Shown here: one piece after another, positions 1 to 8,105 of the stretch
How positions within the stretch are numbered: position 1 is the stretch's first letter
How the letters are laid out: the number at the start of each line of letters is the position of its first letter
Assembly: GCF_018618475.1 (NCBI RefSeq)
Contig: NZ_JACSMD010000001.1
Span: 1,922,001-1,986,000, forward strand
Source of the DNA: Exiguobacterium sp. s122
Lineage (GTDB): Bacteria > Bacillota > Bacilli > Exiguobacteriales > Exiguobacteriaceae
Reading direction: 5' to 3'
Length of the DNA: 64,000 nt
The notes under the pieces: generated by a model
Databases searched by the model: none
Told to the model about the DNA's origin: nothing
What the model saw: only the letters and a program-made list of their open reading frames with translations
Position numbers and translations under genes: made by a program

Positions 1-2
1 AT

Positions 3-803
3 GCGGGCGGTTACTTCGGCTTCACCGAACAGTTCGGGAATCATCCCGGTGGTCAGGCCGAGTATTTGAAAGTGCCGTACGGTAACTTCATGCCGCTCGT
101 CATTCCAGAATCATGTGAGCTCGAGGATGAGGCGCTCCTCTTCCTATCAGACGTCATCCCGACTGCCTGGTGGAGCCTCGAGAGCGCCGGCATGAAAGCC
201 GGCGACACCGTCGTCGTCCTCGGTTCCGGACCGGTCGGACTCATGACGCAAAAACTCGCCTGGGTCCGCGGAGCGAAACGCGTCATCGCCGTCGACCCCG
301 AGCTTTATCGTTTAAACCGGGCGAAATTATCGAACAACGTCGAGACGGTGCTCATGAAAGACCCGATCGATACAGGTAAATACATTTACGAGATCACGAA
401 CGGCGGCGCCGACGTCGTCATCGACTGCGTCGGCTTCGATGGCAAAATGTCGCCAATCGAGAAAGTCGAACAGAAACTGATGGTCCAGGGCGGGACGCTC
501 AGCGCCATCAAAGTCGCGAAAGAAGCGGTCCGGAAATTCGGGACAGTCCAACTGACGGGAATTTACGCAATGAACTATAATCAATTCCCGCTCGGCGACT
601 TTTTCACACGGAACGTCAGCATCAAGACGGGTCAAGCGCCGGTCATCCACTATATGCCGGAGCTGTTCCAGATGATTGTCGACAACAAGTTCGACCCGAC
701 CGACATCATCACGCACCGGATGCCGCTCGACCAGGCGGCCGATGCGTATAAGATTTTCAACGATCATCTCGACGACTGCGTCAAAGTCGTCTTGAAGCCA
801 TAA
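3..803 (+). CDS. Zinc-type alcohol dehydrogenase (formaldehyde dehydrogenase-like), 5' truncated
   Basis: The open frame runs in from the left edge, so the N-terminus with the usual catalytic-zinc ligands is missing; about 266 residues remain. A GGQAEY-like stretch near the start of the visible part and a Rossmann motif LGSGPVG around residues 73-79 place it in the medium-chain dehydrogenase family. The order (GGQAEYLKVPYGN, WWSLESAGMKAGD, then the nucleotide fold) resembles the branch annotated as glutathione-independent formaldehyde dehydrogenase or threonine dehydrogenase-like. It would oxidise an alcohol or hydrated aldehyde with NAD(P) in the cytoplasm. An internal TTG at 66 could be mistaken for a start, but homology-like sequence continues upstream of it. 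The substrate cannot be set from the sequence. Confidence 0.85.
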   Translation, partial: AGGYFGFTEQFGNHPGGQAEYLKVPYGNFMPLVIPESCELEDEALLFLSDVIPTAWWSLESAGMKAGDTVVVLGSGPVGLMTQKLAWVRGAKRVIAVDPELYRLNRAKLSNNVETVLMKDPIDTGKYIYEITNGGADVVIDCVGFDGKMSPIEKVEQKLMVQGGTLSAIKVAKEAVRKFGTVQLTGIYAMNYNQFPLGDFFTRNVSIKTGQAPVIHYMPELFQMIVDNKFDPTDIITHRMPLDQAADAYKIFNDHLDDCVKVVLKP

Positions 804-805
804 CG

Positions 806-843
806 AAAGCGGTCCCCAATTTTACTGGGGACCGCTTTTTTTA
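806..843. terminator. Bidirectional terminator between converging genes
   Basis: Ten-base-pair stem AGCGGTCCCC / GGGGACCGCT with a 9-nt loop, T-run on the right and A-run on the left. It serves the dehydrogenase and the converging cation exporter, whose stop codon lies in its right edge. Confidence 0.85.
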
Positions 844-1749
844 CCAGATGGTTCGTTCCTGACAGCAGGCGGGTGCCCGCTCGATTTGTACGGTTGAACG
901 TTTGAACGTGCCGAATTGTTTTATCCGTTCCGTGACGTCCCGAAGGACCGCTTGATCGTTCGTCGTCTCGCCTATCAAGACGTGGCACGTCACCACGTAT
1001 TCGTTCGATGTGATCGACCAAACATGCAAATCGTGCACTTCGTTTACTCCGGTAACGGCCAACAAATCACGCTGCATTGCCACGACATCGACTTCATGCG
1101 GCGCCCCTTCCATCAAGATGTGGACAGCATCCCGCGTAACCCGATAGCCGCTAATCAAGATGAGCACGGCGACAAACAGGCTCGCGATGGCATCAGCGAG
1201 CGTCCATCCGAACAACAAAATAAGAAGCGCGGCCGTGATGGCCCCGACCGAACCGAGTAAGTCTCCGAATACGTGTAACAGCGCACTCCGTACGTTCAAG
1301 TTGTCCTGCTCCCCGCGCATTAAAATCCATGCCGCGAGTATGTTCACAATCAACCCGACGACCGCAATAATCAGCATGCCCTCACTCATAATCTCCGGTG
1401 GTGCGAAAAGACGTTTATACGCCTCGATGATGATATAAATCGAGATGACGAGTAACGTCAACCCGTTCACGAACGCCGCTAAAATCTCGAAACGCCGATA
1501 GCCGAACGTTCGGTCCGGTGTCGCCTGCCTCGACCCGAAGCGGACAGCGAGAAAACTAAGTCCGAGTGCCGCGGCATCACTAAGCATATGCCCAGCGTCC
1601 GACAGCAAGGCGAGACTATTCGTCCACAGACCGCCGACGACCTCAACGATCATGAACGTCGCAATCAACAGAAACGCCCAAAATAGCGCCCGTTGGTTCG
1701 TCGTATGATGGTGATGATGGTCGTGTCCGTGATGATCATGCCCAGCCAT
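841..1749 (-). CDS. czcD: Cation diffusion facilitator (Zn/Cd/Co efflux)
   Basis: A 302-residue CDF family protein of normal length. It begins with a histidine-rich cytosolic tail (eight His in residues 4-15), followed by six predicted membrane helices. The metal-site HxxxD motif is at H54/D58, and a second HxxxD lies in HVFGD near residue 160; a cytoplasmic ferredoxin-like C-terminal domain follows. The family exchanges Zn2+, Cd2+ or Co2+ for protons across the plasma membrane. The SD GAGGAGGGG lies a few bases before the ATG. The promoter (TTGATT-17-TATAAT) overlaps a short palindrome, which suggests control by a metal-sensing repressor. The gene appears monocistronic. Confidence 0.92.
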   Translation of the reverse strand: MAGHDHHGHDHHHHHTTNQRALFWAFLLIATFMIVEVVGGLWTNSLALLSDAGHMLSDAAALGLSFLAVRFGSRQATPDRTFGYRRFEILAAFVNGLTLLVISIYIIIEAYKRLFAPPEIMSEGMLIIAVVGLIVNILAAWILMRGEQDNLNVRSALLHVFGDLLGSVGAITAALLILLFGWTLADAIASLFVAVLILISGYRVTRDAVHILMEGAPHEVDVVAMQRDLLAVTGVNEVHDLHVWSITSNEYVVTCHVLIGETTNDQAVLRDVTERIKQFGTFKRSTVQIERAPACCQERTIW

Positions 1750-1769
1750 AATACCCCTCCTCTTCTCTC

Positions 1770-1810
1770 ATTATATTCCACGTCCCTCAAACAATCAAAC
1801 GTTCATTTGA
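1770..1810 (-). promoter_or_regulatory. czcD promoter with overlapping palindrome
   Basis: On the minus strand, -35 TTGATT (1793-1798) and a perfect -10 TATAAT (1770-1775) are separated by 17 nt. An inverted repeat TCAAA-6-TTTGA (1795-1810) covers the -35, where an ArsR/CzrA-type metal repressor would bind. The repressor identity is inferred. Confidence 0.5.
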
Positions 1811-1859
1811 ATGTAAAGCGAAAAAGAAAGCCGAAAAGTTTCCTTTTCAGCTGTCTCGC

Positions 1860-2624
1860 TTATTTCTGTTCAATCCGGACGCGCATGATGCCGCTATACG
1901 GGAACAGTTTCAACTGCATCGTCTCCCCTTCGTACCAACTTCCGGAAGCTTGGTCGCTCGACGCCGTCAACTCGGGCGATGCGACCGGTTGCTTGTCCCA
2001 ATCGATCGCCTTCACTTTGCCGTCACGCATCATAAGGAAGAAGCCGTCGTAGAAGTGATATTCGTTCACTTGGTCACGCTGCACGGCTTTCGGGGCACCG
2101 AGCTCCGCTCGGACCGACTCACGGTCCTTCCCGAGGAGCTCGAGCGTGGACGTGGACGCGGAAGGCATGACGCTTTGCCACGCGGAAGTGATTTCCTCAT
2201 CGGTCGCCGACGATGTCTCCGTCGTCACCCGTTCCTCGGTCACCCAGCCCGTCAACCGCTCGTTCAGTTGCAACTTGACGAACCCGCTCACCGTCTCGAG
2301 CCGCTCATAGCGGTCGCCGAGATCGGCCTCATAGACGACGGTTACCCGATCGTCCGCATACACTTTCGTATAAGGCGAGCCGATATAGACGACGTCTTTC
2401 GTCTCCTCGGCCACCGGCTCGTCTTCAGACTCTGAACCGACCATCTCGGTGGCGATGTCATCGGTTTCCGGCAACGCCGTTTTCGTATCTTTCGAATCCA
2501 TCAGTGCCGCCAAGGCGATGACACCGACGAGCGAGGCGATCAATACGAGTGTCATCAGCGTGCGCATCAACCGTTTTCGTTTCCGGGACGCGGCCCGCGA
2601 CGTCCGAACTTCTTCCTTCATCAT
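1860..2624 (-). CDS. Membrane-anchored SH3-like domain protein
   Basis: About 254 residues. A basic N-terminus (RKRKRLMR) is followed by one membrane helix near residues 22-42 and an acidic, threonine/glutamate-rich linker. The segment IGSPYTKVYADDRVTVVYEADLGD resembles a bacterial SH3 (YgiM/SH3_3) module, so a cell-envelope role is likely. The C-terminal half has no family I recognise. The start was chosen as the ATG at 2624: AGGAG lies 8 nt before it, whereas a GTG three codons earlier is too close to that SD. It follows the ABC-F gene by 11 nt and may be co-transcribed. Function unknown. Confidence 0.65.
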   Translation of the reverse strand: MMKEEVRTSRAASRKRKRLMRTLMTLVLIASLVGVIALAALMDSKDTKTALPETDDIATEMVGSESEDEPVAEETKDVVYIGSPYTKVYADDRVTVVYEADLGDRYERLETVSGFVKLQLNERLTGWVTEERVTTETSSATDEEITSAWQSVMPSASTSTLELLGKDRESVRAELGAPKAVQRDQVNEYHFYDGFFLMMRDGKVKAIDWDKQPVASPELTASSDQASGSWYEGETMQLKLFPYSGIMRVRIEQK

Positions 2625-2635
2625 GCTCTCCACTC

Positions 2636-4327
2636 CTACTCGTTTCGTTTCCTCTGTTTGGATTCGTCAAACGGTAAAAGGTTTCCTGCCTCGTCGACAT
2701 ATATTTGTTCGTCACGTTGAAGCGCCTCAATCGTGCGAAGCGTCGCCTCGACATCCGGCGCCTTACGCACATCTCGGTCCTTCACCGTCACCGGATCCCC
2801 GAGTTCGATGATCCGATCGGTCAATCGATGGAACGTCCGGTCATGCGAAATGAGGATGAGGCCGCCCGGATACAGCTCGAGTGCAGCCTTGATTTGTTCG
2901 CGTGTTGCCACGTCTAAATAGTTCGTCGGTTCATCCAGGGCGAGCAGGTGTGCATCCGAGAAATAAAGGATGAGGAAAGCGATGCGGCATTTCTCGCCCA
3001 TGCTCGCGTCGCGCATCGGTTTATACACTTCATCACGTCGAAACAAGAAGTGGGCAAGCAGCGTCCGGACAGCTGTCTCGGACAAGTCGCTTTCTGCTAA
3101 GAGTGCCTCGAGAAGCGTCCCTTCCTGTGGGAGACGTTCGAGCGCCTGTGAGAAGTAGCCGATCTTCAGGCGCGGATGTCGCCTGACGACTCCTGATGTC
3201 GGCTCGAGATCTCCGAGGATGAGCTTCAACAGTGTCGTTTTCCCCGAGCCGTTCGGCCCGACAATCGAGATGCGATCGTTTCGCTCGATTGCGAACGAGA
3301 CGTCCGTGAACAACGGTTCGTCATAGCCGAACGAGACCGCCTCACACGTCAGCCACGTCTTCGCTTCGAGCGGTTCGGCGTGGAATTGGACGTGCACGTG
3401 GGCCGTTTCTTTCGGTCGGTTCGGACGAGACGCCTCGAGCTGTTCGAGCTTTCGAACGCGTGCCTTCATCTTGACGGCCAAGTTTGCCGCGCCTTTTTGG
3501 GCACCGGGGTTGCGGACACTCGCCGTCGCTTTCGCTTTCAAGTGCCAGCCCTTATATTGGGCAATCATGTCGAGCAACTCCGACTTCCTTGCCACATAGC
3601 GGGCATGGGCTCGCTCGTCCCGTCGCGCTTCGTCGCGTTTTTGTGTCGTGTACGTCGTGTAATTTCCCGGGTAACGCGTGACGCGCCCCTCCTCAAGCTC
3701 GAGGATGACGTCGGCCACGTCCTCGATGAACTGTCGGTCGTGTGAGATGGTGAGTACTGTCCCTTGAAATTGGCGCACCCAGTCGGTCAACCATTCGATC
3801 GACGTGACGTCGAGATGGTTCGTCGGTTCATCGAGTAAGACGATGTCGACTTGTTGCAATGTCAGTCGTGCCAGTTGGGCTCGCGTCCGTTCACCACCGC
3901 TCAACTCGGACAATCGTCTCTCTTCATGAGTAAGGCCGAGTTGCTTGAGCGCGTGTTTCGCTTCCCCCTCGAGACGATATGCCCCAGTCTCTAACGCCTT
4001 ATCATACGCTCGCATGACACGCTCCGCCTCACCTGACATGACGTCCTCATATAAAGAGAAACGCACATGGTCGCCGAGCATAACGTACGAGAGCAGCGTC
4101 TCGTCCGATTCTTCGAGCGTCTGTTCGACGACCCCAAGCGTTCCGTGCCGCTCAATTGAACCGGCTTCTGGCGTGAGCGCCCCGACAATCAAGTTAAATA
4201 ACGTCGTCTTCCCCGACCCGTTCTGTCCGAACAAGACGGCGTGCTCCCCAGTCGCGACGTCAAAAGAAACATTTTGAAATAAAGGTTGCCGGTCGTAATC
4301 GAACCGGACTTGTTTGATGGATAACAT
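2636..4327 (-). CDS. ABC-F family ATPase (ribosome-protection type)
   Basis: Two ABC domains in one soluble 563-residue chain, with no membrane segments. Domain 1 has Walker A GQNGSGKTT (residues 34-42), signature LSGGERTRAQ and Walker B VLLDEPTNHLD. A charged interdomain linker is rich in Lys/Arg. Domain 2 has GPNGSGKTT, a weakened signature (SMGEK) and LLALDEPTNYLD. ABC-F proteins act on the ribosomal E site; the antibiotic-resistance members (Vga, Msr, VmlR types) dislodge peptidyl-transferase drugs. The resistance assignment rests mainly on the leader, which carries two tiny ORFs and a terminator as in drug-inducible members. Start at 4327: GAGGTGAG precedes this ATG by 4 nt, while an in-frame upstream extension runs into the leader. 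Confidence 0.85.
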   Translation of the reverse strand: MLSIKQVRFDYDRQPLFQNVSFDVATGEHAVLFGQNGSGKTTLFNLIVGALTPEAGSIERHGTLGVVEQTLEESDETLLSYVMLGDHVRFSLYEDVMSGEAERVMRAYDKALETGAYRLEGEAKHALKQLGLTHEERRLSELSGGERTRAQLARLTLQQVDIVLLDEPTNHLDVTSIEWLTDWVRQFQGTVLTISHDRQFIEDVADVILELEEGRVTRYPGNYTTYTTQKRDEARRDERAHARYVARKSELLDMIAQYKGWHLKAKATASVRNPGAQKGAANLAVKMKARVRKLEQLEASRPNRPKETAHVHVQFHAEPLEAKTWLTCEAVSFGYDEPLFTDVSFAIERNDRISIVGPNGSGKTTLLKLILGDLEPTSGVVRRHPRLKIGYFSQALERLPQEGTLLEALLAESDLSETAVRTLLAHFLFRRDEVYKPMRDASMGEKCRIAFLILYFSDAHLLALDEPTNYLDVATREQIKAALELYPGGLILISHDRTFHRLTDRIIELGDPVTVKDRDVRKAPDVEATLRTIEALQRDEQIYVDEAGNLLPFDESKQRKRNE

Positions 4328-4365
4328 ATGTCTCACCTCGCAAATTGTTCTGATACGCGATGAAA

Positions 4366-4397
4366 CAAAAAACACCATCCGCGACAAGCGGTGGTGT
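4366..4397 (-). terminator. Intrinsic terminator inside the ABC-F leader (attenuator)
   Basis: On the minus strand, ACACCA-CCGC pairs with GCGG-TGGTGT (one bulged A, 5-nt loop), followed by six T. It sits 40-70 nt upstream of the ABC-F start codon and downstream of two small leader ORFs, so transcription would stop here unless the stem is prevented from forming. Confidence 0.75.
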
Positions 4398-4456
4398 GAA
4401 GATCTCCGGTCAAGCGGAAAGAAGGGTTACCCCCGTCGCCTGAAATTGGACACACT

Positions 4457-4498
4457 TCACCCGTGACTGTTCGTGCGAACAGTGCTGACTTGTTTCAT
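4457..4498 (-). CDS. Second leader peptide of the ABC-F attenuator
   Basis: Thirteen-codon ORF encoding MKQVSTVRTNSHG. Its ATG overlaps the TGA of the first leader ORF (TGATG), as in translational coupling. It contains a perfect inverted repeat ACTGTTCG/CGAACAGT (4466-4483), so ribosome position would alter local RNA folding. No homologue is known to me; the role is inferred from position. Confidence 0.4.
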   Translation of the reverse strand: MKQVSTVRTNSHG

Positions 4499-4524
4499 CA
4501 GTTGAGTGTGTGTGACTTTTTCAT
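4498..4524 (-). CDS. First leader peptide of the ABC-F attenuator
   Basis: Eight-codon ORF encoding MKKSHTLN, preceded by AAGGAAGG about 11 nt upstream. Its codons CAC-ACA-CTC form an ACACACT segment complementary to AGTGTGT (4450-4456) further down the leader. A ribosome stalled here by a drug would release that downstream segment, the usual logic of ribosome-mediated attenuation. Confidence 0.5.
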   Translation of the reverse strand: MKKSHTLN

Positions 4525-4689
4525 GGCACGGTGTACCTTCCTTTCCTAAGTTATGTCCACCGTACCAAATTGGAAGCGGATTCGCAACCTCCCCCACAAT
4601 CTCCCATCGTTTCTACGGCTTTGGGCTGATGCAGGTTCGGCGTCTGAGCGGTATGATGAAGCCATCTTAGAATGAATGAGGAGACTGAC

Positions 4690-5601
4690 ATGAGACTACG
4701 AACCCTACTCGTCCCGAGCGCCGTCCTCGCGAGCGTCGGCACGTTCCTTTATACACGTTTGAAACGAAGATTGCCTCGACCGGCTTATAAAGTCCCATCG
4801 GTCAAGCCGGACCTCGCCTCATTTGATGAGACGACGGTCAGCGCCACGTGGGTTGGCCATTCGACCGTCCTCATCCATTGGTATGGTTTGAAGATTTTGA
4901 CCGATCCGGTGTTCTCGAAGCGAATCGGCGTCCACCTCGGTCCCATCACGTTCGGGATGAAGCGGCATACCGCGCCCGCCCTCTCCATTGAAGAAGTCGG
5001 CCCTGTCGACGTGATTTTACTTAGTCACGCCCATATGGATCATTTCGACCATAAAAGTTTGAAGCGGCTCATCACGCCGGACACGGTCGTCATCTCGGCC
5101 CCGGGGACGAGCAAATTGCTCCGCAAGTATAAGAGTCTGCAGACGATCGAGATGCACCCGCACGACAAGTTGACGCTCGCAAGCGGGCTACACGTGCACG
5201 CCATTCCCGTCGCCCATTGGGGCAACCGCTTCCCGTGGGACAAACAAATGGGCTATAACGGCTACGTCTTAAAGTATAAAGGGGTGCGTATGCTGTTCGC
5301 AGGGGACACCGCGTACACGGAATCGTTCAATGGCCTCGCGAACAAGGAACCGATCGACCTCGCCTTCTTCCCGATTGGTGCCTATCAACCAGACTCGTTC
5401 CAAGAAGCACATTGCACGCCGGAACAAGCGTGGATGATGTTCAAACAGAGCGGGGCGAAACGCTTTTTCCCGATGCATTGGGATACGTTTGTCTTATCCT
5501 ACGAGCCGGTCGAAGAACCCTACATCCGTCTCGTCGCCGCAGCGAAACTTGAGCGTGACCAAATCGTGATTAAAGCGCACGGCGAAAGCATTACCCTGTA
5601 G
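4690..5601 (+). CDS. MBL-fold hydrolase, NAPE-PLD/UlaG-like
   Basis: A 303-residue metallo-beta-lactamase-fold protein with a single N-terminal hydrophobic segment (about residues 4-22), so probably membrane-tethered. The metal motif HAHMDH is at residues 113-118, preceded by WVGHSTVLIHW, which is typical of the N-acyl-phosphatidylethanolamine phospholipase D-like branch. A later H in GHST/MHWDTF and D in AGDTAY complete a two-metal site. Start at 4690 was preferred because GAGGAG lies 7 nt upstream; the ATG at 4672 has no SD. It is divergent from the ABC-F leader. A second, distinct relative lies at 10867-11961. The substrate is unknown; lipid or phosphodiester hydrolysis is possible. Confidence 0.8.
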   Translation: MRLRTLLVPSAVLASVGTFLYTRLKRRLPRPAYKVPSVKPDLASFDETTVSATWVGHSTVLIHWYGLKILTDPVFSKRIGVHLGPITFGMKRHTAPALSIEEVGPVDVILLSHAHMDHFDHKSLKRLITPDTVVISAPGTSKLLRKYKSLQTIEMHPHDKLTLASGLHVHAIPVAHWGNRFPWDKQMGYNGYVLKYKGVRMLFAGDTAYTESFNGLANKEPIDLAFFPIGAYQPDSFQEAHCTPEQAWMMFKQSGAKRFFPMHWDTFVLSYEPVEEPYIRLVAAAKLERDQIVIKAHGESITL

Positions 5602-5662
5602 CTTTCACTTTCACTTTCGAGCGAATTTCGGTAACGTTAGACGTGATAGGGAGGGAATCAAT

Positions 5663-6496
5663 ATGGAATGGACAATGCTCAATAATGATGTCAATATGCC
5701 GATGCTCGGGCTCGGCGTATACAAAGTCGAAGACGGCTCCGTAACATCGGATACGGTGAAGGCGGCACTCGACGCCGGTTATCGTTTAATCGACACGGCC
5801 GCCATCTATCAGAACGAAGAAAGCGTCGGACGCGCGATTCGGGAATCGAACGTCCCGCGTGAAGACATTTTCGTGACGACAAAACTATGGAACGAGTTTC
5901 ACGGCTTCGACGAGGCGCTCCAAGCGTTCGAGGACAGCCTCGACCGGCTCGGCCTCGAGTACGTGGACTTGTTCTTGATTCATTGGCCGATGCCGCGGTT
6001 CGGTAAATTCGTCGAGACGTATAAAGCGCTCGAGCAACTGTATGAGGAAGGCAAAGTTCGGGCCATCGGCGTCTCGAACTTCGAGGTCAGCCACCTCGAG
6101 CAAATCATCCAGTCGTGCTCGATCGTCCCGGCCGTGAACCAAGTTGAGATTCACCCCTACTTGTCCCAAAAAGAGTTGATTGCATTCTGTCAACGCTACG
6201 ACATTCAAATTCAAGCGTGGAGCCCGCTCATGAAAGGCCGCGAAGCGCTCACCGACTCGGTCATCACGGACATCGCGGCGAAGCACGGCAAGTCCCCAGC
6301 CCAAGTCATCTTGCGCTGGCACTTACAAAACGGCGTCGCCGTCATCCCGAAATCGGTCACCCCGAGCCGGATTCAAGAGAACATCCAAGTGTTTGACTTC
6401 ACGTTGACGAAAGAAGAGATGGGTGCGATCGACGGGCTGAACCGGAACGAACGGACCGGGTCCGACCCGAATGAGATGCATAAAATCCACTACTGA
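5663..6496 (+). CDS. Aldo/keto reductase (YvgN-like)
   Basis: A 277-residue AKR of normal length. The catalytic tetrad is visible: D44 (LIDTA), Y49, K74 (TTKLWN) and H107 (LIHWP). The NADPH-binding signature PKSVTPSRIQEN is near the C-terminus. The family reduces aldehydes and dicarbonyls such as glyoxal or methylglyoxal in the cytoplasm. The SD GGAGGG lies 6 nt before the ATG. A PH-domain gene begins 13 nt after its stop, suggesting a small operon. Confidence 0.9.
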   Translation: MEWTMLNNDVNMPMLGLGVYKVEDGSVTSDTVKAALDAGYRLIDTAAIYQNEESVGRAIRESNVPREDIFVTTKLWNEFHGFDEALQAFEDSLDRLGLEYVDLFLIHWPMPRFGKFVETYKALEQLYEEGKVRAIGVSNFEVSHLEQIIQSCSIVPAVNQVEIHPYLSQKELIAFCQRYDIQIQAWSPLMKGREALTDSVITDIAAKHGKSPAQVILRWHLQNGVAVIPKSVTPSRIQENIQVFDFTLTKEEMGAIDGLNRNERTGSDPNEMHKIHY

Positions 6497-6509
6497 GGAG
6501 CGAGTAAAC

Positions 6510-7124
6510 ATGTTCAAAAAATTAGCCTCGGACTTGACCGGCTTCAGCGATATCGGTGAAGTCATCGACCCGAAAGACTTCGACAAAGCGGACTCGGACG
6601 ATTATGTCCTCCACGAAGACAACGAGAAGATTTACTTTTTGATCAAATCGAAATCAGACGAGTACTGCTTCACGAACTTGGCGATGATTCACCTTGACGG
6701 GACGAGCGCGATGAGCTCAAAGCGGATCTTATACCGCTATCCATACGCTCACTTCCCGCTGAACAGTGTCATGTTCGAGACGGCGGGCACCGTCGATTTA
6801 GACGTCGAGATTAAATTCACGATTGGCGACAAACCATACTCCATCGACGTGAACAAAAAACAGATCGAGCACGTAAAAGACTTGTACAAGTCACTTCTCG
6901 CCATCGCCGAGACACAACGCGAAGGTCGGAAGATGATGGAGTTCGCCAACGCGTCGCTCACCCATTCGGTGTCGATCTTGAGCGGGCTCCGTCAAGGTGA
7001 CATGCACGTCGCGTCGACGTTCAAAGAGTTGAATGAACAGAGCTTCGATTGGCTGCAAGGCCACTACCAGGAGTGGAACCGGAAAGACTTTGGTGACGTG
7101 TTCGAGAAATATATCAATAACTAA
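6510..7124 (+). CDS. Bacterial PH-domain protein, YvbH-like
   Basis: About 204 residues. The first 120 residues (VLHEDNEKIYFLIKSKSDEYCFTN and following) look like the bacterial pleckstrin-homology domain of YvbH. The last about 60 residues (LTHSVSILSGLRQGDMH...FDWLQGHYQEW) resemble the YvbH oligomerisation extension. No signal peptide or membrane segment is seen. The start at 6510 follows GAGGAGCGAG. An upstream in-frame ATG lies inside the aldo/keto reductase gene and lacks an SD. The cellular role of the family is unknown. Confidence 0.78.
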   Translation: MFKKLASDLTGFSDIGEVIDPKDFDKADSDDYVLHEDNEKIYFLIKSKSDEYCFTNLAMIHLDGTSAMSSKRILYRYPYAHFPLNSVMFETAGTVDLDVEIKFTIGDKPYSIDVNKKQIEHVKDLYKSLLAIAETQREGRKMMEFANASLTHSVSILSGLRQGDMHVASTFKELNEQSFDWLQGHYQEWNRKDFGDVFEKYINN

Positions 7125-7137
7125 TAGGCGGTGACGT

Positions 7138-7416
7138 ATGGACTTCATGTGGCTGTTGATTCTATTCGGTTTGTTCATGCTCGGAATGGTGATTGTTTTC
7201 ATTAGTAGCGTGCTGAACGCCATGTTCAGACAGCTTCATCCGCTCGTCCATGTCGTCATCGTCAGCTTACTCGTCTATTTGGGTTCAAGTTTGTTCATGG
7301 ACCAAAACGTGTTTTGGCCGATGACACTCGTCGCCATCATCAGTTACACGGCGCCACTACTCGTCATAAAGCTTTACAACAAAGGCGTGCGCGTCGAGCG
7401 CAAGCGCCAAACGTAA
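7138..7416 (+). CDS. Small membrane protein of unknown function
   Basis: Ninety-two residues with three predicted membrane helices (about 4-25, 36-52 and 58-76) and a basic C-terminal tail (KGVRVERKRQT), which suggests a cytoplasmic C-terminus. The SD GGCGGTG lies about 5 nt before the ATG. It begins 13 nt after the PH-domain gene and ends at a strong terminator, so it is probably the last gene of the aldo/keto reductase-PH-domain unit. I do not recognise a family. Confidence 0.65.
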   Translation: MDFMWLLILFGLFMLGMVIVFISSVLNAMFRQLHPLVHVVIVSLLVYLGSSLFMDQNVFWPMTLVAIISYTAPLLVIKLYNKGVRVERKRQT

Positions 7417-7460
7417 AAACGTCCGCTAGACACCTGACCTCGGTGCTAGCGGACGTTTTC
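7415..7460. terminator. Bidirectional terminator
   Basis: Long stem AAAACGTCCGCTAG / CTAGCGGACGTTTT with an inner CACC/GGTG helix, between two converging genes. Confidence 0.85.
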
Positions 7461-7980
7461 ATTTGTCTTCGTCAATCAACTGCTCGGCGAGCCGCTGGTA
7501 CAAGTGGCTCATGTGGACGGCCGATGCGATGGCGAGCGAACGCTGGATGTCACTGTCATTTGAGAGGACGTTCTCAATCATCGTCTCGGCTTGCATCTCA
7601 AACGCCTGCATGTTCTTTACTTTCTGAACTTGATACGCGTCATAGAAGTCCTCAAGCGAGAAACCTTCGTCCGATTCATTTAACGGACGGAGCGTCTGTT
7701 TGATGTCATTAATTGAAAGTAAGCCCTTCATCTCATAAATCAGGCTGAGGAGCATCAAGTGCTCATTCGTATACTTCTTATTTTTGACGGGATGAAACAA
7801 CTTGCCTTTGGCATAGTTGTTGATCATCGTCTTCGTCAAAATCGTCTCGGTCTCATCACGCTTCATCTTCTCATAATGTTGCTCGAACAGCTGGATGACT
7901 TGGTCCATGTATAAGTCAATCGTCGGGAGCACCTGCTTCGGAAGCGTCCCTTCCGTTTGAATGATATCGGCCGGTTTCAT
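7459..7980 (-). CDS. DUF1836 family protein
   Basis: A 173-residue soluble protein. The central TKTMINNYAKGKLFHPVKNKKYTNEHLMLLSLIYEMKGLLSINDI stretch (about residues 48-93; described here by its position and key features) is the DUF1836 hallmark and resembles a MerR-like winged helix. The family is found in Bacillota and presumed regulatory; no target is known. The SD GGAGAGGTGAT lies just before the ATG. It is monocistronic and shares its terminator with the converging small membrane protein. Confidence 0.75.
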   Translation of the reverse strand: MKPADIIQTEGTLPKQVLPTIDLYMDQVIQLFEQHYEKMKRDETETILTKTMINNYAKGKLFHPVKNKKYTNEHLMLLSLIYEMKGLLSINDIKQTLRPLNESDEGFSLEDFYDAYQVQKVKNMQAFEMQAETMIENVLSNDSDIQRSLAIASAVHMSHLYQRLAEQLIDEDK

Positions 7981-8059
7981 CTACATCACCTCTCCTTCAG
8001 TATACGAATAAACCCGGTTTGTCGAAACAAAAACCTTGTTGTTTTCCTGTATTCAGCTT

Positions 8060-8086
8060 ATCATGTAGTTATGGATACTACATGAT
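8060..8086 (+). promoter_or_regulatory. Palindromic operator candidate at the hemolysin III promoter
   Basis: Perfect 9-bp inverted repeat ATCATGTAG / CTACATGAT with a 9-nt spacer. A candidate promoter TTGTTG-17-TATCAT has its -10 across the left arm, so a bound dimer would block transcription. An mRNA hairpin just before the SD is the alternative. Confidence 0.5.
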
Positions 8087-8105
8087 GTGATAAGGAGTGT
8101 TTTAT

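Noticed and set aside
5605-5625. CTTTCA/CTTTC tandem repeats upstream of the aldo/keto reductase
   Set aside because: Only three short imperfect units; no sign of a CRISPR or regulatory array.
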